From Apostichopus japonicus (taxonomy: Eukaryota > Echinodermata > Holothuroidea > Aspidochirotida > Stichopodidae), in the NCBI RefSeq assembly GCF_037975245.1, contig NC_092563.1, forward strand, positions 3,047,001-3,111,000: a stretch of 64,000 nucleotides of DNA, written 5' to 3'. Each line of letters starts with the position of its first letter. The first letter of the stretch is position 1. This document shows positions 43,951 through 57,018 of the stretch, in pieces. The notes beneath the pieces were generated by a model that was given only the letters and a program-made list of their open reading frames with translations, was not told where the DNA came from and searched no databases. The position numbers and the translations under genes were made by a program.

Positions 43951-44740
43951 CACGATATGTAGAGAATGATCAGACAAATACTAGAATGTTCCTGTTTGGA
44001 TGTTGAGGGTTATGTTAAAAGGACAATGTAAGTCAGACTGGTGAAATTGGCCCAAATATAATGTCTTGCATTTAAAAACAATGATAGTTAGGTAATATCG
44101 TTTTCTAGTCAACTTTAAACTCAGCTATAATTTTTTTAAACTGCATTCCAACCTGTTCACAAAGGTGTTAACCAGATGCATTCAGAAGTAACCAAAGAAT
44201 GACTTCCATTATGGAGGTGATGAGGTTTGCCCTCTGTTGTGAATTGTGCACACTTTGGTGTTTGGGTATGACAAGTTACCACTGAGGAGTTAAGTTGTAA
44301 AGTCGTCTGAGGGGGCTTTGACCTCAAGCAAGACTGTAAACCTTTGAACTTTGCTTTGATTCGTGTTATATATATTATATTGTATTATACCGTAAATAGT
44401 TCTCGGATAGTTCGAAACCATGCATAGTTTTATTTTGGAAATTTACTATAGTTCAAGAAAAACGCATCGAAGCATTTATACTTTTTTTCATCAGAATGTA
44501 ATATATTGTCATCATTTAAGCTATAAAGTGAAGCAGTAATTTGACGATAAATGTGAAATTGGGTAAGTACGGTGTTAAACAAAAACAAAACGTTAACGGC
44601 TATGACTATTTAGTGACTAGGATCTGGATTTTTTGTAATGAATTATTGATAAACGTAGTTACGTCAATGAAGTCACATGATGATGTCTGGTCATTGTAAT
44701 TAATCAAACCAAAGTAGAACGCAGCTTCGTCTTGTATTCG

Positions 44741-44775
<35 letters not shown>

Positions 44776-46910
44776 CATTGCTATGATTATTTCTTTGATG
44801 TATAATCGTGCTATTTTGAAGTTACTTGTAAGCTGGCAGTTTTAAGCAGTTTTTTTTTGTAGATTATAGTATTGGTAACTACCGTTGGTATATGTTTGTA
44901 CAGTTGATTGGATGACAAACCAACTTAAGACGTAGAATGACACATGCATTGCAACTAGTGGTATTGATTGGTTATGATTTTCAAAAAGTGATGTTGTCTC
45001 GTCGTGGAACGCTGTGATGTTGACGTGATTATGTAGTGTTGGGCACACTGCAGCGTCCGAAGTACTAGTACGGACATCATCGGGGGTTGGGGGGGCTTAA
45101 CGATTATAGTCAGGCCCAACAAGAGGGGAAATATGGAGGAGGGTCGGGAAATGGGGACAAAAAGAGGAGTTGCGGTGACACTGTTGTTCCCAGTCCCCGA
45201 GCTGCATCTGTTGGTGCTTCTGGTTATCCATACCGTTCTCTAACCAATGAACCGGTGGAGCGAGCGTAAACGAGTAGCGTGGGGAGGATTGGAATGATGG
45301 AGGGTGGCCAAATTCTAAATTTTCCCCGACTGGTGTAGGTAGGGGCATGAATTTTGTGGAAAGGACCAGAGGGTGAATCCAGGAGTTTTCCAAAAGAGGG
45401 GTGGCCCTGAGATGGTTACGTACGACCTCAAAGAATTTGGGGGCGGAGTGAGAGGGGGGGGGGGAGGTTGTACACCCGGAGCAGTTTAGATAATTCTTGC
45501 CCCTGCTGAATGAAAAAATCCCTCGACTGGACCATGACTGGCGATGGGAGGTGGGGTGAAGAGGAAGAAGGGGTAGGAAACTCACGGAATCGGGATTATT
45601 CTCTTTCGTCGTAGTGCACTGAGTAGAAAGAGACGCATGAAGTCAGTTAGGGTTCGATATCAGTGTCATTTTATAAATCAATATATCCCTATATTCCTAT
45701 TAACGGTTAATTCACTCTAATTTTATCGTCAAATATTACAGTACATAATAATATCGACAATATCCTTCTATTAAGCACATTCTTACCCACATGACATGAC
45801 TGGAGGTCGAAACTTAAAGTTTCATATATAGTCTGTATATTTGCAGTTTCATAGGTTAGATGCGTAGTCACCTTATTCTGAGCCTGTCACGGCGCTTACA
45901 AGCGCCCTCACTATGTAGGTACCTACATGACTATACGCCCTGGTGTGTTGTCCGCCCAAAACATAACACCATGAACAACCGAAAAGTTCTTAATACTGTA
46001 GAAGCACTCCACGCGCACTACAATATTGCGTCTTTGCAGGCAAATGCAGTTCAAGTTTATCTATTGTTTTGAGGAACTACTCATTTCAACATCAGAGGTT
46101 CCGTCAATCACTTGAAGTGGCTGGACCACGAAGTCTAGCACAGTGACCATTAAGTCGGTCTGGACCCTCAGAAACCACACAAAGCTCCAAAGGAGATCAT
46201 AAGACTTCACGGCATTTAAAATAACACATTTTCAAGTTTAATACAAAAGTTCTAAACGGCAATGGATGAACTGTCCTTTACATTAAATTAAAATAGAAGT
46301 GTTGAAGCATTTCCTTGCTTTTTTTATATTTAATATATATTTGTTTTTATAGTTATACAATGGATTATTATTATTAACCAGACGTGGACTTGACAGCTGA
46401 CTTCTTCGCCCATTTGGTTTTAAAGGTGCATTCTATGCATTAAATATATCTTAAAGATGAATATCTCGAACACTGGGATAACTATTAAGACGTACTATAC
46501 CTACACTTATTTTATTTATAATAATATACGCTATATTCTAGCACAAACATTCTGGTTCAAATTCCTCTCGAATTTGGTTTCTCTTCAAAAGTAAAGTGAC
46601 ATAAACACGAGACAAAAATTCCACCTTCCTTCTTTGTAAGTTCTTTGACCTACTTCCACTCTCACCCTCTCAAACCCACCCCCTCCCGTGCCCCTTCATC
46701 CTAGCCGCTTTGATATCCATGTGGTTATATGCCTGAAGAGCTCGTCGAATCGAATGTTTCCGAGAAATTGGAAAGATGTAAGGCTGTTGCGGTAGTGGTC
46801 CTTGTAATCTTAGGAACGCAGAGTTAAGCATCTTTATACACGCTGAAATCCTCCTCGTTTTATTCTCTGTTTGAGAAAAAAAGAGAGAAAGTAAATGGAT
46901 ATTTATTTGT
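43951..46910. other. No gene seen
   Basis: AT-rich spacer with a short (AT)n at 44742-44775 and a G-rich, transposon-like stretch at about 45070-45590. The 162-residue minus-strand open frame over that stretch looks like a chance product of purine-rich DNA. No exon was recognised. Confidence 0.55.
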
Positions 46911-46924
46911 TAATTATCAAAACT

Positions 46925-47205
46925 GGATGGATGGTTGATTCGATGGATGGCTGGATGGATGGTTCGATCGATCGATAAATGATTGGTTGGATGGATGGCG
47001 GGCGGGCTGGGGGACGGATGGGTATATATTAATGGTTGTATGGATTAATCGATGGATGGATGCTTGGACGCATGATCAGATGGATGGTTGGTTGGATTGA
47101 GAGACAGATGGATCAATGGATGGTTCGATGGAGGGATGGTTGGATGGATGGAGGGGTAGTTGGATGGATGGATGGATGGATGGGTGGATGGAATTATGGG
47201 GTGGA
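46925..47205. repeat. (GGAT)n tetranucleotide tract
   Basis: GGAT/TGGA repeats with many point changes (GGTT, GGCT, GATC variants). It lies directly left of the dispersed repeat copy that begins near 47209. Confidence 0.9.
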
Positions 47206-47208
47206 TAT

Positions 47209-47410
47209 GTGGCGGTTCCACGAGCAGGAACGGAAGCGAAAATAATTTGTTATCAACAATCAAACGTGTATAACCCGTAATTCTCCGAACACTCATCGAA
47301 AAGAGAGAGAGGCTTGGTAATCCGGTGTTCCTCCACGACCACCAAGTGGATATAATTTAAAATGAGTCGCTGTAAGTTTTCTTAGTCTTGCAAAGTTTAC
47401 TCAACTAAAT
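47209..47410 (+). repeat. Dispersed repeat, copy 1
   Basis: It shares with 50480-50670 an ordered series of blocks: GGCGGT.CCA.G.GCAGGAA, TCGAAAAGAG, GGCTTG, CCGGTGTTC.TCCACG, and GCT.CTGTAAG. Both copies are in the same orientation. It lies between a GGAT tract and the 92-bp minisatellite. Confidence 0.7.
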
Positions 47411-47444
47411 GTATAGACCAATTTTCTGTTGGTATTATACATTT

Positions 47445-48640
47445 ACGATCCGTTTCAGGAACCGTACACCTACCTTCCGTGTCAGAGTGTTAAAGTTCCG
47501 TCTTCACCTATAATCCGTGTTAGTATTACCTACGTTCCGTGTTAGGAACCGTACACCTATACCTTCCGTGTCATAGTATTAACGTTCCGTCTTAGTTTCA
47601 CCTAGAGTCTGTGTTAGTATTACCTACCATCCGTGTTAGGTACCGTACACCTACCTTCCGTGTCAGAGTATTAAAGTTTCGTCTTAGTTTTACCTCTAAT
47701 CGTGTTAGTAATACCTACGATCCGTGTTAGGAACCGTACACCTAACTTCCGTGTCAGATTTTTAACGTTCCGTCTTAGTTTCACCTATAATTCGTGTTAG
47801 TATTACCTACGATCCGTGCAAGGTACCGTACACCTACCTTCCGTGTTAGATTATTAAAGTTCTGTCTTAGATTTACCTATAATCCGTGTTAGTATTACCT
47901 ACGATCCGTGTTAGGAACCGTACACCTACCTTCCGTGTCAGAGTATTAACGTTCCGTCTTAGTTTCACCTATAATCCGTGTTAGTATTACCTACGACCCG
48001 TGTTAGGAACCTAACACCTACATTCCGTGTCAGAGTATTTTGGTTCCGTCTTAGTTTCACCTATAATCCGTGTTAGTTTTACCTACGATCCGTGTTAGGA
48101 ACCTAACACCATACCTTCCGTGTCAGAGTACTAACGTTCCGTCTTAGTTTTACCTATAATCCGTGTTAGTTTTACCTACGATCCGTGTTAGGAACCGTAC
48201 AACTATACCTTCCGTGTCAGAGTATTAACGTTCCGTCTTAGTTTCACCTATAATCCGTGTTAGTATTACCTACGATCCGTGTTAGCGGGAACCGTACACC
48301 AACTTTCCGTGTCAGAATACTAACGTTCCGTCTTAGTTTTACCTATAATCCGTGTTAGTATTACCTACGATCCGTGTTAGGAACCGTACACCTACCTTCC
48401 GTGTCAGAGTATTAACGTTCCGTCTTAGTTTCACCTATAATCCGTGTTAGTATTACCTACGACCCGTGTTAGGAACCTAACACCTACATTCCGTGTCAGA
48501 GTATTTTGGTTCCGTGCTAGATTTACCTATAATCCGTGTTAGTATTACCTACGATCCGTGTTAGGTATAAACGTAAATTTATCAGAGTATATACTATGTC
48601 CCTTCGTAGTATTACTAAAGTTCCGTGTTTGTATTACCGA
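47445..48640. repeat. Hierarchical minisatellite, ~92-bp unit, ~12 copies
   Basis: A higher unit of about 92 bp repeats about twelve times. The segment (A/C)(C/A)(C/A)TTCCGTGTCAGA recurs near 47471, 47563, 47653, 47747, 47836, 47928, 48020, 48113, 48208, 48302, 48394 and 48487. Each unit holds four related subunits of about 18-27 bp around TCCGT(G/C)TTAG: TACCTTCCGTGTCAGAG, CGTTCCGTCTTAGTTT, TATAATCCGTGTTAGTATT and TACGATCCGTGTTAGGAAC. The last part (about 48560-48640) decays. Confidence 0.93.
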
Positions 48641-51600
48641 CAATTAACATTTGCGCATGTACAGCTGGAATTCTGACAGACCTATATATAATTGAAAAAT
48701 GATAAAAACGTAGCCTATACCACAGCAATATAACATATTTCTGTCCATCGTAACGGGCAGCTTTTAAGCCCCACCACCTCCCACCCTCCCCAACTTCTTT
48801 AAAAATAGACAAACAGAAAAAAGTGATATTTACTCTCGAACCTTTGGCCGTTTCTAGATCTCTCAATATTGACAACAAAATTGTTGAATTAACGTGCGTT
48901 AGACTTTTCGTGTTGTCCAATTCGCCTCTTTTTCTTCTCATTGGGTTTGTTATCGGCCCTGCGGAGGAAATGAACAAAGAAAAAAAGAGGTAATATCGCC
49001 CATGCAGTAATAGGCTATACGTAAACCAAATCAAGAACACTGTACTTATACACACTCTCTTCCATGGGCGACGGGAAAAGAGTTCAGCCCTGAAGGGTTG
49101 GGGGGGGGACACACTTTTTTTCGATGGGCAGTGGGACATTTCACTTTCATTTGAAGGTCCAAAACCACAATTTTACCTCAAAACTTGCCGACAAATTGGA
49201 TCCTCTGCTCAATCCGTACCACAAATTTCAGAACTTTTAATGATTTTTCAACAAAGGACACTTTTTAATTACATTCGTTCGTAATTTTTTTCAATAACAT
49301 GACACTTTTTAATTGAAATTTTGTTAATTTGAAACAAAAGAACACCTCTTTTATATTAGAGATCACTTTGTAAATACGACAAATGGAAATGGTTGCATTT
49401 TCTTACTGAAAGGGTCAATTGTAAGTAACTTAATGACTTAATGACTAAATAACTTCATGAAAGAGGCGTTTTAGAGGTTTGCTGGGGGAGGAGCACATGC
49501 CCCTATATTCTCCCCGGCTCCGCCTCCCCCTGTAAACACACGCCCGTTGATCGTTGTTTAATTCATAGTTTGTTCTTGTGACGCAGGTATTTCTACGGTG
49601 AGCTTGTTTTGTTGTTGGAAGAACCAATTACTGATGGTAGACATGCAGCATAGGCAACAGCACAGACTTGAAACATTAAACAAACCAAATTCCGTAAGCA
49701 CTCTCAGATGTAGGCTAATAATTTAAATTAATTACCTATTATCTGTTTGGGATGCCGTCAGGCTATCAAATTATATTATGTTTAGAGAAGCTTTGATAAA
49801 GCTATTGGAATATTTAATGTAATTGGCTAGCGTTAATTTCTAAATCTGACGTCATCAGCAATATTTTACCTATTTTAAGCACTTTAAAGTTCAATGTTTC
49901 TTCTAAGAAATCTTTTTCTGCATATTTTAAAGTGAAAAGATGGCCACGAACAGATAACCATAGATGACCCAAAACGTGTTCTTTTATCTTCATATGAAGA
50001 ACAGAGACCCCTCATGCCCCCACCCTCAAGCCCCCCCCCCCTCCTGCATGACATTCAACGCCATTTGTCCTTGGCAAACTATATGCTTTGTAAACATGTT
50101 AAGCGAGGAAGGACATAGACGACATCGCCTTGTTTCCTTTTTGAATTTTTGTATCGCATCAGAGGAACTGACTATGTGTTAGGTTAAGTAACCCAGCCAC
50201 TTTCATCAATGGGCCTCAGATGCTTTAAAGGGTATCGAGTAAAGTGCTGTAGCATAGCACTTGGACTATAGTGTTATTTGTATCGGCCAGCAACAAAACA
50301 AAATTAATTTCGTGCGTATGCATGGTCAACCTTGAATTGAGTTATACCATCGACTGACGTTGTTATGCGTTTCGCCGCTTCACAACGAGTATTTTTTTTT
50401 AATGGCCAACTACAACACGCATGTGCAATACGCCTTTTGCAATAATTATCATTCCCGTGCATGGAAACGGATGGGAACGTTAAATGGCGGTCCATGGAGC
50501 AGGAATGGTAGCGAATTCACACCCTAGCCTCGCTATCCTCTGAACACTTATCGAAAAGAGAAGGCTTGAAATAAGCCGGTGTTCATCCACGTGCTAACAC
50601 GGATAGGATATCAACTAAAGCTACTGTAAGGCTTCCTGATCCTTGGGTCTCCTAACTAAACTAATTAAATACCGTAAAGTGAATACTCGCCAATACAGTC
50701 ACACATATCAAACATGACCTTGACACAGTTCAAAATCAGAAGAAATATCATAATTACAAACAACAACATGGAATAAAATATAGTGAATACTGCTATTATA
50801 AATCACAATCAAAACTTGACCGAAATTCTACTCACGTCGTGTGTTTGCATTGCCCTGGCAACTACTGATAAAGATTTTTGGCAACATTGGTGATCTGCAG
50901 AATGGTACCTTATTACCTCCGACAAGTTGGCAAATTATTACACAAAGGATTAAAAAAATGGGTCGTGGTAACGAGATCCATTTAAAGTGTCTCATCTGCA
51001 GAAATAAAAATGTGAAAATTTCTTCCATTTAATAATTGGATTATATTTTATCTTCAAGTCTATAGAGAACTCGTTTTTGAGGGCGCAATATCTGATGTGA
51101 TGTTATACAGAGGAAAGAACATTCTTAGTTATAAAATAACAAAGAAAGCTACAGAAAATAAATGATACACTGCAGATCATGATTACGATATGGATGGGAT
51201 CAAAGCCCAAAAAAGGTGGTCTCAAATCGTAAATCTCTTCCAAACAAAAAATGGAATGTGAGTCCTATACATTTTCATCACAAAATGTGACGTCGAGGTG
51301 AACAACAATTCTGGCCTACCAAACACAGGCGTTTTTGAGCACTTGATATCTAAAAAAGTGCTGCATTTAAAACTCAATACTATGTCGCTTGACATTTTCG
51401 CAGAAACATATAGCTTACAAGGGATGTCTAACTATATTGAAAAGTCATTGACAAGATTTGAAGTGACTTTAAGTTTATATTTATTGGTGCCATCATCGAA
51501 TGGAGGTGATTAGGAGGAGGGTGGGGGGGTTGATGCAGCAGGCAAGTTGAAATGTTCCACAATGCCCAAGTGGCTTTCAGAGGGTCCAGGGCCGAATATT

Positions 51601-54600
51601 TGGGATGTTTGGTAAACGGCCAACGGACACTTTGTCTCGCATTGGTTATTGAACACTGCGTGCAATGTAGGCCTGTTTTGCTCATTTACTGAAATTAGTT
51701 TGAACTGGTACCTCCAGCGTTAAATATTAGGCTCCTATATGGTGCGTCTGGTGGGCTTATTTTGCAACGGACAGCGTGTCTTTCACTTATGACCTGTTTG
51801 CCAGGTCGATATTGCGCATATCATGAAGTGGACTTTGTTTGGTACCACCGATAGTTGAATAAGACACAATTTAAAGCCAATTAACGGGACCCCAAGTTTC
51901 ACACTCAACATGGGTTGGGGGTGGGGAGGGGGAGTAGAAATGGCAGAAATCCATTGCTGTGTTATTTCATATGTACTTCCCTATCTTCACCTGTGCTAAG
52001 ATATTAATGAATACATCGTTCGCTAAAGCATCATTGCCAAGAGCTAACGATCGAACATGAAACTTTGCCTATTATTTTTCACGTGTCTCGACAGTAGAAT
52101 GAAATACTTGGATGAAATAGAGATGCATTTCTGTTTTTGAGATAGAGATAGGGACTACTTCCGATTTTCTAATCAAGTATTTCGTAGTTACTTTAGAAGT
52201 AATGTTTATGAAAAATGAGAGAGGATGGCAATTAACCAAACCCATCCTCGGCATTTAATATATTATCCCTGACGTTATACAAAAGACATCGTGATTGTCC
52301 TATCTATACGATCATAGATTTTAAACTAAGAGGGACTTATTAACAATATTTTGGTACCATCTGTATATTGTCACACTGCATGATCGAATCGAGTTACTTT
52401 GGTCCGAACTTCATTCCACAACATTAATTTGATTATAGAGTCTTGTAGGCACAAGCTCACCTCCCCTATCCCCCCCCCCTGGACTGGATAAACCCATGTA
52501 AACTTCCATTTCTTTAACTACCAAACATCTTCACAGAAAAAATCATTTGTAACTATAATAAACCTCACCCACACCAAAGAACCCCCTCCCCCACCACATC
52601 CAGCCACCCCCCCCACACGCACCACTCCTTCCCCAAGTCTGTGCAACACTTTAAGAGCAAAAAAAAATCTTCGCTGCTATTTGAAAGATGTTATTGTTCC
52701 AAACCAAGATATGGTTGATTGAATGAAAGATATAAATGATTTAAAAAAAATCTTATGTGATAGATTTGGAATGATTCGCTTGTCGGTCAATATCATTTTT
52801 ATTTAGAATTTCGTCATCGGTCAATTTTCATAGAAATATTACTGATTTTAATTCAGTTCCCGATGGAGAAATTATTTCATGATTATGACAATGAAACAAA
52901 GACATTACCATCATAATTGTCATGGTGACATCATTCACCCTATACTGTTGTTAGTAGGCGTCATAAAATATGATCAGATATGAACTTCAGCCCCCCCCCC
53001 CGCCGTGTCGAATATGACTTAGACTCGATGGTATACGCAAACTATATATGTTGCGCGACACCAAGGTGGGTTCCGACAAACTTTCCGGTGGATAACAAAA
53101 CTTTTGCAAGCGTATATAGGAGATATTTATCTACAGTTCTCGGAGCTAGCCGTTGGAGATCGATTAATTGATTATTTCAATATGCAGTCAATAATCAATA
53201 ATCCCAGCTAGTTGTGATGCATTCCGAGCATCGGTTCGGGGGCGGGGGGGGGGGAGCTCTAGTTGGTCGTGGATCAGTCTTCATGAAAAGATACTGGGTC
53301 GTGGGCCTATATATAGAAATTCGCGACCCATTGCTTTAACGCATGGATTCTGTCCTTCAGAACAGTTTCCGCTTCCCCTGAGATATACAGTCAGTACGAT
53401 TTAAACTTCATAAATGTCGAGACACGTGTCCTACAAAAAAAAACTTTAACCATCACACCCCCATCAGATAAATTTATGGTTCGGGTATACATATAACATA
53501 ATAGTTAACCATTTTTGTAGAGTAGCTAACAATATTACCAGAAGTACACTATTTGATAAAAGAAACATAAGACAATATTGATATTGAGAGCTGTCAGCCT
53601 AAGGTTAACCATACCAACTAAGACACACACGATAACAATAATAACAACAACTAATTTCAATATAATGTTCACTTTTGACGTTAATATATGACTAACATTA
53701 TGAAGTCGAAGTTAGAGCATGTTTTCAATCGCAATAACATTCATTCCAAAGAAATACATTGTAACAAAAAACTTTAGCAAAGAAAAATTAATAATAATAA
53801 TAAAAATAATAATAAAACTTTCTTAGCAAGCTATAACATTTCAAGATACTTATATAAGTAAACTGTCGAATGTCACTTACCTCGAAGAAAAAGAACCTCG
53901 GACAAGCCGCTTCCTCTCTCCTCAAAAAGAGCATAAAACGTTCCGATGAGCTATTTTTCTCTCCTTTTTAGTAACTCTTTTGTTTTCATGTATCTGACCA
54001 GATCAAGTAGTTCTTCAGAAAATTAATAACAAAAGCGAAAGAATTGTTGTTTATTCTTGCACAACTAGTCAGAGATTCCCTTCAAACAGAGCAAGAAAAT
54101 GGAGGATGGTTATCCTATATCGTAAACTTCAAAAAATAATCTGTTTTGGTAGAGTGTACTTTGTCGTCTCTTATATATATAGCACATTGAAGTATAGTTG
54201 CGTCAAGTCTGTCCCTGAAGGCCGACGCCCATTTTTTTCCCTTTTCAAGATACAATAGAGAAGGGAGAAATAAATAAATAATCGTTTAGCGCTTAGAGAT
54301 AATCTCCCGGTCTGCTATATAGCTTGCAACCTGATCGGTTTCAGATATTAAAGCCGTCTTTCCGATAATGTTTTCCTTCTTCTCGTGAGCCCAATGAAGA
54401 AAGGAACTTTTTTTTACGTAAAAACTACACGTCCTTTGTAGGGAGTTAATATTTCGAGCCTCATAAAAATTCATGAGCTTCATACTATATTTACAAAAGC
54501 GCAGATCTTCGTAAGGGATACGTTCACCTTTTTGACAGAAGACGCCGCATTTTTTGTCTTCGCTTCTTTAAAAGTCTGGGCCAAAATAAAAAAGGGAGAG

Positions 54601-54720
54601 AGAGAGAGGGAAAGGGTCAGTTATTGTTTTGTTTTTTTCGCCATAACTAATTTTACTGTCCTTAAAAAAATAAAATAAAATTAATGTAGGTGATGTCGCA
54701 TGTTAATATGTCATAATGAC
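48641..54720. other. No gene seen; second dispersed repeat copy inside
   Basis: AT-rich spacer with C-runs (50031, 52469, 52597, 52991) and G-runs (49100, 53243). It includes dispersed repeat copy 2 (50480-50670). The open frames here, including a 174-residue minus-strand one at 48615-49139, show no family resemblance I can name and no supporting splice pattern. Confidence 0.55.
50480..50670 (+). repeat. Dispersed repeat, copy 2
   Basis: The partner of 47209-47410, in the same orientation about 3.27 kb downstream. Shared blocks include GAACACT.ATCGAAAAGAG and GCCGGTGTTCATCCACG (copy 1: TCCGGTGTTCCTCCACG). No minisatellite follows this copy. Confidence 0.7.
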
Positions 54721-54723
54721 ATA

Positions 54724-54756
<33 letters not shown>

Positions 54757-54824
54757 TAACATATATATATATATACATATATTAACATTATATATATATA
54801 TATTTATATATATATATATATTTA

Positions 54825-54855
<31 letters not shown>

Positions 54856-54908
54856 TTATATATATATAAACATATATATATATTAACATATATATATATA
54901 TATATATC
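54724..54908. repeat. (GT)n/(AT)n compound microsatellite
   Basis: Alternating GT and TA dinucleotide runs with repeated TATTAACATATAT blocks. Confidence 0.95.
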
Positions 54909-55813
54909 AGGCGGGGAATAATTATACGGTACCAATCCTTCCTCTCAAAATTCAAGCGTATTTATAGCACAAACTTGCGTTAACCAGTTCTTGGTGTCAT
55001 AGATTACGGAACCACTTCGCAGACAGGTCCACCAAATGGCTCAATACTCGGAATTCGTAAGCAAAGTGATGGGAAGAAAGCGACTAATGTCATGCGCAGT
55101 AGGCATATGCCGAATTAAACATTTTAGAAAAATCGAATCTATTTCTTCTGTAAATCTATCTGGTTAAGAACGAATTGAGAGAAAACATCATTTCGTTGTG
55201 TCTATTGATTGGAATGTAGAGTTTGAAGGCACTTTTGATGATACATAGATTTTATGGAATGCGCTCCCTCAGACCCCACCCCCTATTTCCATCCCACCCT
55301 ACCCCGCCTCTCCTCATCTCTCCACCTAATGTTAACGCTGGGATCGTGTCGGATTTAAATTCTAAGGATATTTATCTTATCACTGAATTTTAAGTCGGCT
55401 CAGAAAATGACGCTGGAAAAGTATAATGTTCAACAGGAAAATATTATGTAGCAGCTCAGTATATTTTTAGTTTTATTTACGATTTTATTTAGCAAGTCAA
55501 AATCTTAAATACATCATACTATCAATCACATTGACAGGCATCATAAATATTTATTTACAAATAAACAAATTATATACACTGGATATGTGCTTTTTCGAAA
55601 GCACATTTATATTGAAAGGGCAAGTGGGTTTCTGTTGTATAACATTCGTTGTAACGATTAAGAAAAAGGTGACCGATATTGGTATTTACCACTTTTAATA
55701 TCGAGGGCAATGGAAGATGAGGGAAGAACCTTAGGCCCAAATCCATTGGTATGTTGGGTGTACCCCACCCCCATTCCCCCCATCCACCCCCCCCCGAGAA
55801 ATAATAATAATAA

Positions 55814-55930
<117 letters not shown>

Positions 55931-55994
55931 ATGGTTTATTTGGTTTTAATTCCATCATTGCAACTTACACTTATCTAGCGTCATACTTTCATTG

Positions 55995-56140
55995 TGTCAC
56001 ATTTTGTACTTCTCATTCGACTGCCAAGTATTGCTGATGAAGGTCCCAGGGGGACCGAAAATTCCAATATATTTTCGAAAACTTACTCCTTATTTGTCAA
56101 TTATGAGTCATATCTTATTTCTCTGGTTTTCTCTAATAAT
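55995..56140 (+). repeat. Dispersed repeat with hammerhead-like core, copy 1
   Basis: It is aligned by eye with 60940-61085. Shared blocks are TTTTGTACTT.TCATTC, CCAAGTATTGCTGA, GAAGGTCCCA, GGGGGACCGAAAA, AATATATTTTC, and a tail TCAATTATGA.TCATAT.TTATTTCTCT. Both copies are in the same orientation. The structured core is described separately. Confidence 0.75.
56026..56084 (+). ncRNA. Hammerhead-ribozyme-like motif, copy 1
   Basis: CTGATGA (56034-56040) is followed by a stem GGTCC/GGACC and then GAAA (56057-56060), which is the order of a type I hammerhead core. AATATATT at 56066-56073 is a palindrome in the stem III position. TTTTC (56072-56076) would be the cleavage side, and GAAAACTT after it pairs with AAGTATTG before the core at 6 of 8 positions. 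An extra A (56041) between the core and stem II, and a weak stem III, argue against full activity. Confidence 0.3.
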
Positions 56141-56177
56141 ATTTTCTTTTGGAGTAAACGTGGATTTTCGTTATAAC

Positions 56178-56295
56178 ATATATATATATATATATATATA
56201 TGTATTTATATAGATATATATATATTATTATTATATATATTATATATATATATATATAGATATATATATATATAGATATATATACATATATACAT
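56178..56295. repeat. (AT)n microsatellite with TAGATATATA units
   Basis: AT dinucleotides interrupted by ATTATTA and TAGATATA blocks. It lies just after the dispersed repeat copy. Confidence 0.95.
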
Positions 56296-56715
56296 ATGCT
56301 AGAATGTCAGATAATGGTCACCCAAAGCTCAAGTTTCATTTGACTGCTTAAACAAATAGTTATGTACACTGTGATATCTTATTGTCCAATTATAGTATAA
56401 TGCTCCTCAAATCGCTAGAAGTAGTTCGGAGGATCAGAGCCGCAAGGAAAGTACTTTTGAAGACTTATGATTAACTTTAAGCTTTACTTTTAAGTAAGCC
56501 CGCTAAAACTTCCGGACCAATACTGATACTGATATATACGAACTCCACTATTTTTTGACATTTTTTTTTCTTATTTTAGATGAATTCGAGTATCCCAAAT
56601 TGTTATAACCAATAGCCTCTGGACCCGATGTTTTAAAGCCACTAATTCTGTTTTTTACTGTAACTTCAGACTTTCAGTTAAAAAGTCCACCTTTTTTCAG
56701 TCGTATGAGCGTTAT

Positions 56716-57018
56716 TCATTGTACAAGATATTTTGGCGATAGAGGAATCACTGCGCCAGGAATTGTTCTTTGATCATCACAAACTCGAAACACCAAAGGG
56801 TGTCGACTTAAACCGTGGTAAGGAAATTGCGAGGGCGCTATGACAGACGACCGAAAACTAGCTGGGTTTCTGTGAGGTCCAAAGAAATTTTGAAGCTGGG
56901 GTAGAAAGTACGGAGTCTGCCAGTCGCCATGTGGGACCCTCGGAATATTCTGCGTGTGGTACTTCGTCAACGCCGTGGATAAATTCTGTGGTCTTCCAAT
57001 GGGATTGAAACGATTGAT
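56716..57018 (-). CDS. Last coding exon of an unrecognised gene (100 codons + stop)
   Basis: On the minus strand a good acceptor (a T-rich tract ending in CATAG) is followed at 57018 by an open phase-0 frame of 100 codons ending in TGA (56718-56716). The peptide begins INRFNPIGRPQNLSTALTKY and includes HTQNIPRVPHGDWQTPYFLP, FFGPHRNPASFRSS, YHGLSRHPLVFRV and a terminal LSPKYLVQ. The Pro/aromatic/Arg-rich, low-acidic make-up and short turn-like motifs resemble microtubule-inner or axonemal proteins in general character, but I cannot name a family, and that link is speculation. I found no upstream exon between 57019 and 64000; it may lie beyond the window. The codon usage and the acceptor are what set it apart from the chance frames nearby. 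Confidence 0.6.
   Translation of the reverse strand: MNRFNPIGRPQNLSTALTKYHTQNIPRVPHGDWQTPYFLPQLQNFFGPHRNPASFRSSVIAPSQFPYHGLSRHPLVFRVCDDQRTIPGAVIPLSPKYLVQ

Noticed and set aside
45097-45585. 162-codon minus-strand frame
   Set aside because: It lies in purine-rich, transposon-like DNA, has no family resemblance and no splice context.
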